A program made the translations under genes and the position numbers. Source: SMWD01 sp002729875 (GTDB taxonomy: Bacteria; Pseudomonadota; Gammaproteobacteria; Steroidobacterales; GCA-2729495). From it: a stretch of 64,000 bases of DNA. Positions 1 through 9,288 of the stretch are shown here, one piece after another (the first letter of the stretch is position 1; every line of letters begins with the position of its first letter). Where the stretch lies: the NCBI GenBank assembly GCA_036010905.1, contig DASCMH010000052.1:62001-126000 (forward strand), written 5' to 3'. The notes beneath the pieces were generated by a model. It saw nothing but the letters and a program-made list of their open reading frames with translations. It did not search any database and was not told where the DNA came from.

Positions 1-256
1 GCCCATAGTTTTCGGCGGCACGGATGCCATTCCATGCGGCAACCGGCTGCGGGGGGTGCCAGCGATTATCGCCGCCAGTTGAAGCAGCAAACGGTATGCC
101 CTTAAAGGCCGTGACATCGTCATGGCGGACACCCAAAAGTTTACCCGAATCAATGGTTACGACGGGTGCCTGATCTGGACGCGTACATGCAACTGCCAAC
201 ATGAAAACGATAACCAACAGTATGCTGGTACGCGCAGCCGGATATGTCTTTACCAT
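1..256 (-). CDS. Carboxylesterase type B family lipoprotein, N-terminal part
   Basis: This is the first 85 codons of a gene that continues past the left edge. The N-terminus is a hydrophobic leader with a lipobox-like FMLAVAC, so the mature protein is probably a lipoprotein. The opening of the type B carboxylesterase fold follows: VVTIDSGKLLGV, then FKGIPFAAST, RWHPPQPVAAW and a tyrosine-glycine pair. In the family these form the first strands before the catalytic serine elbow, which lies outside the window. The ATG at 256 is preceded by a clear AGGAGG at 265-270. Substrate cannot be told from this fragment. Confidence 0.8.
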   Translation of the reverse strand, partial: MVKTYPAARTSILLVIVFMLAVACTRPDQAPVVTIDSGKLLGVRHDDVTAFKGIPFAASTGGDNRWHPPQPVAAWNGIRAAENYG

Positions 257-359
257 TTATCAATCCTCCTTACCGGCTAACAGAGTTATTCGTGTCCAGC
301 ACATGAGCAGGAAATTTACCCTGCTACCTGTCAATAAGACACCAGCTCACGACACAACG

Positions 360-1505
360 TCATGCCCACAATTTATCAGATGCGATCCGCGCACCCTCTG
401 CCAGCGCTCCAAGCTTCGCAAACACTACATCAGCATCCACCGCGCCATGATTGGCAAATGTGCCAAAGCCACAGTCAGTACCGGCAATAATGCGTTCACG
501 GCCAACAATATCGGCAAACCGGCAAATACGTTCGGCAACCAGCTGGGAGTGTTCGATAAAATTGGTCGTCGAATCAATCACACCCGGCACCAGGATCAGG
601 TCATCGGGAATTTTTGCATCCCGGAATACTGCCCACTCATGGGCATGCCGCGGATTTGCAGACTCGAACAACAACGCCCCGGCATCAGCCTTTAATGCAA
701 TAGGCAACACCAGTTCCATCGGTACGTCATGATTATGTGGCCCCTCATAATTGCCCCAACATACGTGTAAACGCACACGATCTGAATCAATATTCTGCAG
801 CGCCTGATTCAGCACTTCTATATGCAGATTCGCCAGTCGCAGATACTCATCATCACTCTTGTCACGAAATATTGTATGTCGGCCCATGCCGATATCCGGC
901 GAATCAATCTGCAACAGGAAACCAGCCGCAACAATCCCCTCGTATTCGATACGCATGGCTTCACCAAGCGCCGCAACATACTTCTCGTGGCTTGAGTAAT
1001 GGTCATTTGGCTGAAAGAGTGCAATAACCCCGGGTGCAGCTGCATTCATGAAAGCCTCAACTGGCTTGACCTCGTCTACAGCTTGTCGGAAATTGGCAAG
1101 ATCGGTCTCAAGCGGCTGCATATCCTTAATCCCAATCTCGCCTATACAACGCGGAGGACTGGCTTCTGAGCGGGTACCGGCTTCATGGCGACGGCGTAAT
1201 ACACCGGGAAAATCCAACAGATCCTGTGCCGGTTCCCGGTGTGACTCACCTCCGAATCCGGTCAGGCGATCCTTGATATACGTTGCATAGCTGATTTTAC
1301 TCAGCTCGCCATCGCTGACAATATCGATACCAACTTCGGACTGACGTCTTACAATCTCCCCGATAGCGGATGCGATAATCGCATCCCCATCCGAATGATT
1401 TGATTCAGTTCCCTGCTCCCGACCGAAGACAACATCCACAACAGCCTGGCTACGTGGCAAACTACCGACATGAGTGGTCAAAACTCGTTCTTTACTAATC
1501 TGCAT
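360..1505 (-). CDS. MetE-like (cobalamin-independent methionine synthase II family) zinc methyltransferase
   Basis: A single-barrel protein of about 381 residues, half the length of full MetE, matching the stand-alone C-terminal barrel family that also includes epoxyalkane:coenzyme M transferases. It opens with TTHVGSLPR, typical of the family. The four zinc ligands known from MetE can all be placed: His and Cys in HVCWGN (about 247 and 249), Glu in LFESAN (about 281) and Cys in GTDCGFG (about 345). Thiol activation is therefore likely intact, but the methyl or alkyl donor and acceptor are unknown. ATG at 1505 is preferred over an in-frame TTG at 1511. No folate-binding N-terminal half is present, so calling it methionine synthase would be unsafe. 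Confidence 0.85.
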   Translation of the reverse strand: MQISKERVLTTHVGSLPRSQAVVDVVFGREQGTESNHSDGDAIIASAIGEIVRRQSEVGIDIVSDGELSKISYATYIKDRLTGFGGESHREPAQDLLDFPGVLRRRHEAGTRSEASPPRCIGEIGIKDMQPLETDLANFRQAVDEVKPVEAFMNAAAPGVIALFQPNDHYSSHEKYVAALGEAMRIEYEGIVAAGFLLQIDSPDIGMGRHTIFRDKSDDEYLRLANLHIEVLNQALQNIDSDRVRLHVCWGNYEGPHNHDVPMELVLPIALKADAGALLFESANPRHAHEWAVFRDAKIPDDLILVPGVIDSTTNFIEHSQLVAERICRFADIVGRERIIAGTDCGFGTFANHGAVDADVVFAKLGALAEGARIASDKLWA

Positions 1506-1587
1506 TACCAACCCAACCTAACGCTATTTTTTCATCAATATTCTAAGATGATCGAAGCCCTACACAAGCCGCAACCCATTCACCGGG

Positions 1588-3684
1588 CTAATCGGATGAC
1601 TGTTCATCATTCCATTGTGACCAGGAAACCTGCAAGTTTTCAGTAATATGAAATAAAGCAGCAAGCACGTGCCTGTCATACAGCTTGTCTGCATCCTGCA
1701 TCATCCGATCAACAGCATCGCTGATAGAAATTGCCTGACGGAATGCCCGCGGACTGACAAGTGCCACAAATGTATTGGCAACCGACAAAATCTTCCCGGG
1801 AAGAGTCATTTGCTCCGCACTTAACTGTCGCGGATAGCCGCTGCCGTCAAGATGCTCCTGCTTCTGTGCCAAAGTTTCCAGGACCGGCCCATCGAAGTCC
1901 AGTTTGCCGAGCAACTCCAAACCAGTACTGACATGAGCGTACAACAACTCTTCATCATCCTTTGTCAACAACCCGGTCTTGGTTAACAATTCACGTGAAA
2001 TAGCTATTTTACCGACATTGGCCAACATCGCAGCCAGGTTCAGCATTTCAAGATCTTCGCTATTCAGCCCCATCTCACGACCAATCGCACCGGCAACCTC
2101 GGCCAGATGCTGTGAGTGGAATGCGGTATATGGATCATGCAGATCAACAATATTCACCAGCGTCGCCACAAGATTACGTAACAAATTAGTATGGCGTTGC
2201 TGGGCCCGCTGAAAATCGGTGATATCCCTGAAAACAAGCAGCATGGGATTCCGGTGATGACCGATACGTTCCACCGGAATAAAACTCGCATGATAGACAC
2301 GATCATGTGCGCCAAAGCGTAAGGCTATAACCCGATGTACCCGCTCACTACTCTGTTGCGCCTGCTGAATACTGCTTTGTAACTCTCCTGCGGTAGCCGG
2401 GCCCAGCACTGCAGTGAGTTCATTGTCAACAATGTCGCTAATCTTCGACCCGACCGCATCTGCCGTCGCCTGGTTGGTAAAAATAACTTCCTGCGCCCGG
2501 CTGGTCAGCAGCGTCAATACATCGATATTATCGGCAGTCGCATGCAGCAGTTCAGTCTGGCGTTGGAGCCGGGTTGTCTTATCGAGTAATTCCTCCGCCT
2601 GATGCCGGGCGCGAACGCTACTGCCATGCCGCCAGGCAGCGATCACGACTGCGACGCACGTCAACAATAACAGCGACATCGATATCAGCAAAAACTGCCG
2701 CCGCTCGTTTGACTCACTTAAGGCCTGAACCGCATCCACCTGTTGTGCCAACACCCAGGTCTGCCGATTGATACGACGACTTGTCTGCAAGACCGAGTCA
2801 CCGCGGTAATTATCCAATAGCGCAAAATCGTCAGGTGTTTTGACGGCCTGCGCTGCGGCCAACGTCGTCCGGTCCAGCGGCATACTGCGCCGCATCGGCC
2901 CGGCACCATCCTTTGTCGATGACAGATAAACAACCCGGTCCCCACGCATTTCCAGCAACAAGGCTTCATTGTCCTCGGCAAATCCCACACCACCTCTTAC
3001 CAGCGGAAACAATTCCTGCTCAGCATTACGAATTCCGATGAGCAAACCAATCGGTGTTTCGCCATTTCCGGGGTGGCTACCCATAACGGCCATAACAGGA
3101 ACCGCAAATAGAATAAGCGCCTGTTCCTGTCCGTCCGGAATCAAACCTGTTGCCTGTCGCGCCACACCACTTAATACCCGCTGCAATGGCGCGTTCATTT
3201 GCTTACCTATGGCGGACGACATGCCTGGTGTTGCCACAACCGGGCGCAAATCAACATCTAATAAGGCAAGACCTGAAATACTTGTTGTGGCTACATTGGC
3301 GGCAATGCGTGGCGTGTCAGCAGACCAATACCCATCACGGTCGGCCGAGGCCAAAATCAGGTTGCGCAAATAGGAAAATTCGGCAGGTCGCGATGTCCCG
3401 CTGGCTTGAGCTTGCAGCAATTGACCAAGGTACATTTGCAACGATGCATTGTCGGCCAGCACCTGAAGATCATCAAACGTTCCACTCAGAAAATCCTGAA
3501 TGGCATCGACCTTGGCATCAGCGACCAGTCCGAGTCGTGCCTCCCATTGCTGCAGGTCACGCTCACGTTCTTTATCAATGTAGACACTGATGAAGAACAT
3601 GCCGAGCAGAACAAGTCCAGCCAAAGCTAAAACCGGTATCACTACAGACAGGTAAATCGGGGTTTTGGGGCTATTGTTAACCAT
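1588..3684 (-). CDS. Membrane sensor with PAS and degenerate HD-GYP-like domain
   Basis: A protein of about 698 residues with two membrane segments (about 10-35 and 330-355) flanking a long periplasmic sensing region, then a PAS-like region and an HD-GYP-type helical domain. The usual HD pair is AN here (MLANVGKIAI, about residues 555-556). The HHE motif has become QKQEH, and the later VAD aspartate is Asn (SVANTF), although DGSGYP is kept. Metal binding and cyclic-di-GMP hydrolysis are therefore unlikely, which suggests a binding or signalling role. The preceding lapG stop (TGA, 3689-3687) lies 2 bp before ATG 3684, implying translational coupling. A longer start at 3711 would overlap lapG by 25 bp. 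By position it could play the part LapD plays elsewhere; that is inference. Confidence 0.75.
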   Translation of the reverse strand: MVNNSPKTPIYLSVVIPVLALAGLVLLGMFFISVYIDKERERDLQQWEARLGLVADAKVDAIQDFLSGTFDDLQVLADNASLQMYLGQLLQAQASGTSRPAEFSYLRNLILASADRDGYWSADTPRIAANVATTSISGLALLDVDLRPVVATPGMSSAIGKQMNAPLQRVLSGVARQATGLIPDGQEQALILFAVPVMAVMGSHPGNGETPIGLLIGIRNAEQELFPLVRGGVGFAEDNEALLLEMRGDRVVYLSSTKDGAGPMRRSMPLDRTTLAAAQAVKTPDDFALLDNYRGDSVLQTSRRINRQTWVLAQQVDAVQALSESNERRQFLLISMSLLLLTCVAVVIAAWRHGSSVRARHQAEELLDKTTRLQRQTELLHATADNIDVLTLLTSRAQEVIFTNQATADAVGSKISDIVDNELTAVLGPATAGELQSSIQQAQQSSERVHRVIALRFGAHDRVYHASFIPVERIGHHRNPMLLVFRDITDFQRAQQRHTNLLRNLVATLVNIVDLHDPYTAFHSQHLAEVAGAIGREMGLNSEDLEMLNLAAMLANVGKIAISRELLTKTGLLTKDDEELLYAHVSTGLELLGKLDFDGPVLETLAQKQEHLDGSGYPRQLSAEQMTLPGKILSVANTFVALVSPRAFRQAISISDAVDRMMQDADKLYDRHVLAALFHITENLQVSWSQWNDEQSSD

Positions 3685-3686
3685 TA

Positions 3687-4337
3687 TCACTGCGGTGCGT
3701 GCATCCACCATTGAAACTCACTGACAGAATAGACCGGAACATAATGCACAATACTTTGGTGCGACAAAACCTCTTCAACCTGATTATCGAGAATCAATAT
3801 GTCATCATCCGCGCCAAATGCTAACACAGCATGTGCAATACGCAGATTCGTGTCCTGCAGAACAACAATTCGCAACTTATCGGCCGAATAGCCAAGCCAG
3901 CGAAGTGAAAGCAGTTTTGTGATTGCATAATCCTCACAGTCTCCCCCGTTGAAAAGAAACTCATGTGGGATTGCCCAATAATCCTCCAGGCCATAGTTGT
4001 CAAAATCAAGCACATAGTCCTTGTTGTTGGCATACCGATTAACCAGCCTGATTTGCTCGGACGGCGACAATTCTTTTATGTTATTGAGAAACTGGAGCCA
4101 TTCGTGCATATAACAGGTATTGAACTCCCCGCCCTGGCAATCCCCGTCATGCAGATTATCCGCCAGATGTCGTTCAAGTACCCGCACCCATTGGGGGAAA
4201 ACCCCGATATTCGCCCTTGCAGTTTGCTGATAACCAAACAGGTTGTCCGGGAATTCTTCTGCAATCAGCGCATTAGGCACAGCCAACAACAGGCTGAAGG
4301 TAAACAATCGCAGGGTTAGTCGGGAATATGTAAACAC
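3687..4337 (-). CDS. lapG: LapG-like periplasmic transglutaminase-like cysteine protease (BTLCP)
   Basis: A 216-residue secreted protein starting with GTG, with a signal peptide ending near AEE. The catalytic triad of the bacterial transglutaminase-like cysteine protease family is complete: Cys134 in GGDCEDYA, His169 in RIAHAVLAF and Asp184 in LILDNQ. In Pseudomonas fluorescens LapG cuts the N-terminus of a surface adhesin when not held by the c-di-GMP receptor LapD. No LapA-type adhesin and no GGDEF/EAL LapD are in the window. Instead the next gene is a sensor with a degenerate HD-GYP domain in the same operon. The gene is divergent from the SLAM-like gene at 4427. Confidence 0.88.
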   Translation of the reverse strand: MFTYSRLTLRLFTFSLLLAVPNALIAEEFPDNLFGYQQTARANIGVFPQWVRVLERHLADNLHDGDCQGGEFNTCYMHEWLQFLNNIKELSPSEQIRLVNRYANNKDYVLDFDNYGLEDYWAIPHEFLFNGGDCEDYAITKLLSLRWLGYSADKLRIVVLQDTNLRIAHAVLAFGADDDILILDNQVEEVLSHQSIVHYVPVYSVSEFQWWMHAPQ

Positions 4338-4426
4338 AAAACTGTGAACTGGTCGATAGTTACGGCTGGGAAATACTATGATAATTGGCTGACCAAAAAA
4401 CGATGACTAATTTGAACGTTTATATA

Positions 4427-5716
4427 ATGAAAAGCAACACAAATCTAATCGGAGCTGTATGTGCCGTGTCCATAGGGTGGCTGGGCTGTCTAAGCCCCGC
4501 CCCTGCTGTCGGGCAGGAGAATATCCAGCAACAATTTAACGCCGCTATCCAGGCTATCGAAGAAGACCGTTTACGTAGTGCACGCGGTACCCTGGAAAGC
4601 CTGCTTGCCGAGCACCCCAATCTACATCGTGTGCGCCTTGAGTTGGCTCGCGTCGACTACCTGTCCTATGACTACGATGAAGCCGAGCGTCTGGCACAAC
4701 AGGTGCTCGATGACCCGAACACCCCGCCAAGCGTACAAACAACGGTACTGGCATTTCTTGCCCAGATCCGCGCCGACCAGCAACTGATGACGAAACAGCA
4801 CTCAGTGACACCATCGTTCTATATCGGAACCCTGTTTGACACCAATGTTAACTTCGGACCGAGCAAGGACATCATCGACATTGGCGGCACTCCACTCACG
4901 ATAACTCCAGATTCCCGGGAAAACGATGATTGGGCGATAGTTATCAACCCGACAATTGCGCATACATATAACCCGGGCAAAAGATTTGCTGCCGGGGAAA
5001 AGACCGGCATTTTCGTCTGGCAAAGCCAGGCCAATGCTTATTATCGACGATATTCTTCCGAAGATGAATTCAATTTCGGCGTTCTAACACTACGCACCGG
5101 CCCGGACTGGATCGTACCCGGGCACTGGCAGGCCGGCATCGGGCTGCAGGGCGATCAAATCTTGCTTGATGACCGAAGCCTCGCGTGGTTTACAACAATA
5201 AACCCCAACATAACCTGGCAACTCAGTCAGGACACAGCTCTGACACTCGATACATTCCTTACTCAAAGACATTACTGGCGCGATCAGGATTCGGGTCGTG
5301 ATGGCTGGTATAAATCGGCAGCACTTTCTGTAGATCATTTCCTCTACGACAACAAAGTGACAATAAACGGCGGTATCGGTTATGCCGACTTCAACGCCGA
5401 TGACAATCAATACAGTTATAAAGGACCCGAGGTTTTTGCCGGTGTTGGCGCAGAGGCATGGCAGGGCGGATCAGTTTACGCAAGCGCAAGGTATAAAAAA
5501 TATGATTTCAAAGGCAACCAACCGGTCTTTGGAATTCCTCGCGATGATGACGAGTATCGGTTAACAGTCGGATTTCAGCATGATTTCAGTACCGGCATGC
5601 TGCGTAACTGGTCACTGCTCGGTAACTGGACTTATACCGATAATCAATCTGACGATGTACCAATTTTTGAATATGACCGACATGAGTTGAACCTCGGTCT
5701 GTCACGTTCTTTCTAG
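4427..5716 (+). CDS. SLAM-type outer-membrane protein (DUF560; type XI secretion translocator)
   Basis: About 429 residues from ATG 4427, beginning with a signal peptide (MKSNTNLIGAVC to a cut near AVGQ). An N-terminal TPR-like helical region follows (about 20-110, FNAAIQAIEEDRL, LAEHPNLHRVRLELARV). The rest is a beta-barrel of alternating strands ending in the outer-membrane signature HELNLGLSRSF with a C-terminal Phe. This TPR-plus-barrel order is that of surface lipoprotein assembly modulators (DUF560), which move lipoproteins or soluble cargo across the outer membrane. The next gene encodes a plausible cargo. Longer starts at 4403 (ATG) and 4385 (TTG) are possible, and no strong ribosome site decides between them. 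Confidence 0.8.
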   Translation: MKSNTNLIGAVCAVSIGWLGCLSPAPAVGQENIQQQFNAAIQAIEEDRLRSARGTLESLLAEHPNLHRVRLELARVDYLSYDYDEAERLAQQVLDDPNTPPSVQTTVLAFLAQIRADQQLMTKQHSVTPSFYIGTLFDTNVNFGPSKDIIDIGGTPLTITPDSRENDDWAIVINPTIAHTYNPGKRFAAGEKTGIFVWQSQANAYYRRYSSEDEFNFGVLTLRTGPDWIVPGHWQAGIGLQGDQILLDDRSLAWFTTINPNITWQLSQDTALTLDTFLTQRHYWRDQDSGRDGWYKSAALSVDHFLYDNKVTINGGIGYADFNADDNQYSYKGPEVFAGVGAEAWQGGSVYASARYKKYDFKGNQPVFGIPRDDDEYRLTVGFQHDFSTGMLRNWSLLGNWTYTDNQSDDVPIFEYDRHELNLGLSRSF

Positions 5717-5860
5717 CGCATAAGTATCCAACATAACGACTAAATGCATATGCAAATAACACCAAATCAATGAAGAGGAATAAATTCTTTCATGAATTCT
5801 TGTATTAGTTACAAGAATATGGGGAAATTCCTAATTAACGCACTCATAAGAAATATAAAA

Positions 5861-7018
5861 ATGAAAAATCTACTACTGATACTTTTTACCGCTATGGCTT
5901 GTTTGGCCAGCCCTGCACATGCCTCCGATATTGTGCAGTCCGAACGCGACTGTGCCGAGATCCTCGAACAATGGGCCACTGACCCTGACTCGGCACCCAA
6001 GAAACTGGTTGACGAGTGCATGGGAATGATGGCCGGCGTTACTTCAGCAGAAGATGAGTTAGCGAATATTGTGCCGTCTGCCGGCAGCCAACAGGCTGGT
6101 GACCCCTGCGTCGGATCCGGCTCAGCCGGCTCCGTGCATTGCTGGGGCCCCTGGAGCGCACTGTCTCCGGCAGCATCCGGTGTCACGCCACCTGCTGACC
6201 AGTTGCCGAGCGATGACTTCGAAGTCCGGCCTGAATTAGCAGCTCTTTATGATCCTGACCCAGCTGATGATCCTCCGACTCCGCCTGACCTGCTGCTTGG
6301 CTCATGTGCCCCCGGAACATCATGCGGGTTCGCAACAATAGTAGACGGTATCACCGGGCAAGGTCCCGCTGAAGACACCGAGATTGCTATCTTTGACCTG
6401 GCCAGTGACGGCTCGCAATTCAGCCTGGCACCTGGCGAAACCGGCGAGATTGCCTCGGTAGGCAATATGTCACCCACCTTTAGCAATCGTCCCGATGAGT
6501 TTGAAAATATGAGCCTCAACGGCATAGACGGCAATGAACGATCACGCCTGATTGCACGCGTAATCCGTGATACCGGCGGCGACATCATTACTGCAGCTGA
6601 TGCGTGGGCGCACGGCAATACGGCAACCAGCACTGCTGACTCCGGCTTCTTCACATGGGGCAACTCAATTTCACAAACCGATGTCAATGCGCTGAACAGT
6701 TCGGCTGTCTCAGCACTCTTCACCGGGCCAATGTCGGCCGATAACGCTACGAATGCCACAGTAACATTAAACTTTGGTAGCAACCCGACATGGACAGGCG
6801 AATGGACTAATCCCGGTTATTCATTTACCGCCGCCGGTGTAGTAACCGGCGTTGATTTTATCTCTGATCCGACACAATTCTCCGCTAATATTGGTGCAAA
6901 CAGTTTTGTACAAGGTGCACTACTAGGTGACATCGCTAACAAATCGATCGCCCATTTTATTGATGTCGATATCAGCGGTGTTGGTCGCATCAAGGATGTC
7001 GGCCTGTTGGTTGAATAA
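5861..7018 (+). CDS. Secreted beta-rich protein, candidate cargo of the adjacent SLAM translocator
   Basis: A 385-residue exported protein (signal peptide MKNLLLILFTAMACLASPAHA; AMAC is only a weak lipobox). It has a Pro/Asp-rich middle (PDPADDPPTPPD) and four Cys in the first half. The C-terminal part from about residue 250 resembles the small barrel of TbpB/hemophilin-like SLAM clients: ATVTLNFG, a Trp-rich strand, FTAAGVVTGVDF, FVQGALLGDIANKSIAHF and a final strand ending DVGLLVE. It sits 144 bp after the SLAM-like gene on the same strand, the usual translocator-cargo arrangement. The ligand is unknown. An upstream ATG at 5792 is preceded by a GAGG-like site and would add 23 residues. The cargo assignment is inference. 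Confidence 0.6.
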   Translation: MKNLLLILFTAMACLASPAHASDIVQSERDCAEILEQWATDPDSAPKKLVDECMGMMAGVTSAEDELANIVPSAGSQQAGDPCVGSGSAGSVHCWGPWSALSPAASGVTPPADQLPSDDFEVRPELAALYDPDPADDPPTPPDLLLGSCAPGTSCGFATIVDGITGQGPAEDTEIAIFDLASDGSQFSLAPGETGEIASVGNMSPTFSNRPDEFENMSLNGIDGNERSRLIARVIRDTGGDIITAADAWAHGNTATSTADSGFFTWGNSISQTDVNALNSSAVSALFTGPMSADNATNATVTLNFGSNPTWTGEWTNPGYSFTAAGVVTGVDFISDPTQFSANIGANSFVQGALLGDIANKSIAHFIDVDISGVGRIKDVGLLVE

Positions 7019-7158
7019 TTTACTAAAATAACTTACTAATTATGTTCATAAGTAATTGAGAAAGTTTTTTCAGCATAGTAGTCTGTATAAATAATTAAGA
7101 ATGCCCTTAGGGTACCCGGTGGCGCACATCTGGTACTTGCTAAAATAAGGGAAAAAAA

Positions 7159-7731
7159 ATGTATAACCGCCTACGAATGGCTGCAATTATCTTTGCACTT
7201 TCGCTTACCGGCATTCAAACAACAACTGCTTACGCCGCATCAGTTACACTGGTTCCGTCGTCTGCTGCCGTCAACGTCAGTAATGCTTTCACGATCAACC
7301 TGAACATGGATACAGCAGATGTGGCTGCAGAAACACCTGCGGCACACCCTGGTTCATATGCAGGTTCTGTCATCATTGATTTTGACCCTGCACTGGTAAC
7401 CTACTCCGGCTCCATGTCCGGAATCACGGCCGGCACAATAGGTAGCATGCAAACTATCTCATTCGATTTTTCCGGCGCGCCAGATGTCGGCACAGTTCGC
7501 GCGCTCGACTTTACAGCAGTCGGAACTGTCGGCAATACCATTAATTTTGGCCTGACTGATGCTGATGATTTCTTTGGCTCATTCACCAGCCAACTGCCGA
7601 CAAACACACCGTTTACCCCCAGCTTTACCGGTGTGGATGTTCAGATTATTCCATTACCGGCTGCCGGCTGGCTGATGCTGTCGGGACTGGGCGCAATTGG
7701 CTTCAGAGTTCGCCGGCACCGTTACTCCTGA
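7159..7731 (+). CDS. Cohesin-like VPLPA-CTERM exosortase-sorted surface protein
   Basis: A 190-residue secreted protein: signal peptide ending TTAYAAS, a single beta-sandwich of cohesin type (VTLVPSSAAVNVSNAFTINL, SVIIDFDPALVTYSG), and a C-terminal tripartite sorting tail. The tail has IPLPAAGW, a hydrophobic helix (LMLSGLGAIGF) and a basic end (RVRRHRYS). This is the VPLPA-CTERM variant of PEP-CTERM signals, processed by an exosortase that is not encoded in this window. An AGGG site lies 9 bp before the ATG. It follows the SLAM/cargo pair and precedes an L,D-transpeptidase, so the neighbourhood concerns the cell surface. Binding partner unknown. Confidence 0.85.
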   Translation: MYNRLRMAAIIFALSLTGIQTTTAYAASVTLVPSSAAVNVSNAFTINLNMDTADVAAETPAAHPGSYAGSVIIDFDPALVTYSGSMSGITAGTIGSMQTISFDFSGAPDVGTVRALDFTAVGTVGNTINFGLTDADDFFGSFTSQLPTNTPFTPSFTGVDVQIIPLPAAGWLMLSGLGAIGFRVRRHRYS

Positions 7732-7773
7732 TAATATAGCCGCTGCTATTTCCGCAGCACAAACTATATAACT

Positions 7774-9288
7774 ATGCCGACTACCTGCATCAGCACCCCA
7801 ACCTGCATCGGTTGGATTCTGTGCATGTTTGCATCGCTAACCGATGCACATAATCAACCCAATTTACCCGACATTTCATTCTCACCAAGCGCAATTCAAA
7901 GTGCCCAACTCAATGCACTGCGATCCGCGCACGAACATGGACTTGCTGCAACTGATTATGACCTGCAAATACTAGAGGAGATGGTAGCCGACCGGGAATC
8001 AACTGATACCGTCCAGTTTACTGATCGACTCAACGCGGCTTTCAGGCGCTACGCAAAAGATATCAGCCTCGGTCACCTGTCACCGCTAACCGATCCGGAA
8101 TGGCATATTCCTCAACAGCCGTTGCTGATAGACCAACCCGACACGACCATTGATGACATAGAAAACCTGGCGCCGCCACATCCTGCCTATAAACGATTAC
8201 ATGCTGCAATGACCCGTTACCAGGCTTTACGCCAGGGTGGCGGCTGGAAAACCATTCCTGCAGGTCCAAAACTATCCCTCGGCATACTCCACCCGCAATC
8301 GGAGCTGGTGCGCAATCGGCTGCGAATGACAAACGATTTTGATGACACAACACCTGCCAATGCCTATCTGTTTGACTCAGCTCTTGACAAAGCCACGCGC
8401 GGATTTCAAACACGCCACGGCCTGCTCGTCAACGGCATCATTGATGCAGCAACGCGCAAGGCTATGAATGTATCTCTCGAGGATCGAATTCAACAACTGT
8501 CTATTGCAATGGAAAGATGGCGCTGGTTGCCGCGCGACCTTGGGGACCAATATGTCTGGGTTAACGCAGCTGAAGCAAGAATCGATATGATCATCGGCGG
8601 CAAGCCTGTCCTGTCAATGCGCACCATTGTCGGTCATTCGACACGACCCACACCAAGTCTGCAAAGCGAAATCAGGCGCATCATATTCAACCCGGCCTGG
8701 TCCGTACCCCAGTCAATTGCGACCGAAGACCTGCTGCCAAAATTGCGCAATGATCATAGCCACCTGAAACGCAATAATTTTCGCATCTACACCGGCAGCA
8801 GCAACAAAATCCGGGAAGTTAATCCGAACGATGTTGACTGGTCGGGCATAAGCCCAAACAACTTTCCCTACCGGTTTATCCAGCAACCAGGACCGGGTAA
8901 CAGCCTTGGGCGGATCAAATTCATCTTCGACAACCCGTATAATATCTATGTCCATGATACGCCATCAAAAGCTTTATTCGCCCTGCGCACGAGAACCTTT
9001 AGTTCCGGCTGCGTACGCCTTGAGCAAGCCGATGAGTTTGCCAGCGCGCTATTGGCCGCGGATCAGAACTGGACTAATGCCGACACCCAACGATACCTCG
9101 ATGACGGTCGCACTCAAGGCATTAGCCTGCAACGCAAGATACCTATTTATCTCGTCTATATCACCAGTTGGGTAACGGAAGACGGTCGGGCACACTTCCG
9201 GCGTGACCTGTACCACCGGGATGCAGCCGTGAGTGCCGCAAGTATTGCCAACCACCAATTACCGATCAATCATCAACATCAATTCTGA
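7774..9288 (+). CDS. YcbB-like murein L,D-transpeptidase (YkuD domain)
   Basis: A 504-residue exported enzyme of the YcbB/LdtD type that makes 3-3 cross-links between diaminopimelate residues in peptidoglycan. The N-terminal scaffold domain is followed by a peptidoglycan-binding segment (ATRGFQTRHGLLVNGIIDA, about 207-226) and a YkuD catalytic domain. The active-site signature is HDTPSK (His about 394) followed by FSSGCVRL (Cys about 413). The usual SHGC is SSGC here, as in some members. The leader region is hydrophobic (IGWILCMFASL). No good ribosome site precedes ATG 7774. Its 3' end overlaps the convergent gene at 9266 by 23 bp. A YcbK-like gene, adjacent to ycbB in E. coli, lies apart at 16673. 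Confidence 0.88.
   Translation: MPTTCISTPTCIGWILCMFASLTDAHNQPNLPDISFSPSAIQSAQLNALRSAHEHGLAATDYDLQILEEMVADRESTDTVQFTDRLNAAFRRYAKDISLGHLSPLTDPEWHIPQQPLLIDQPDTTIDDIENLAPPHPAYKRLHAAMTRYQALRQGGGWKTIPAGPKLSLGILHPQSELVRNRLRMTNDFDDTTPANAYLFDSALDKATRGFQTRHGLLVNGIIDAATRKAMNVSLEDRIQQLSIAMERWRWLPRDLGDQYVWVNAAEARIDMIIGGKPVLSMRTIVGHSTRPTPSLQSEIRRIIFNPAWSVPQSIATEDLLPKLRNDHSHLKRNNFRIYTGSSNKIREVNPNDVDWSGISPNNFPYRFIQQPGPGNSLGRIKFIFDNPYNIYVHDTPSKALFALRTRTFSSGCVRLEQADEFASALLAADQNWTNADTQRYLDDGRTQGISLQRKIPIYLVYITSWVTEDGRAHFRRDLYHRDAAVSAASIANHQLPINHQHQF

Noticed and set aside
201..695. A 164-codon plus-strand reading frame over the MetE-like gene start
   Set aside because: It is antisense to the esterase and MetE-like genes, both of which have clear family motifs, and it shows no protein-like pattern.
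7095..7142. Possible sigma-54 promoter before the VPLPA-CTERM gene, as such genes are often PrsR-controlled
   Set aside because: The GG and GC elements do not fall at the needed 10-base spacing with a reasonable consensus.
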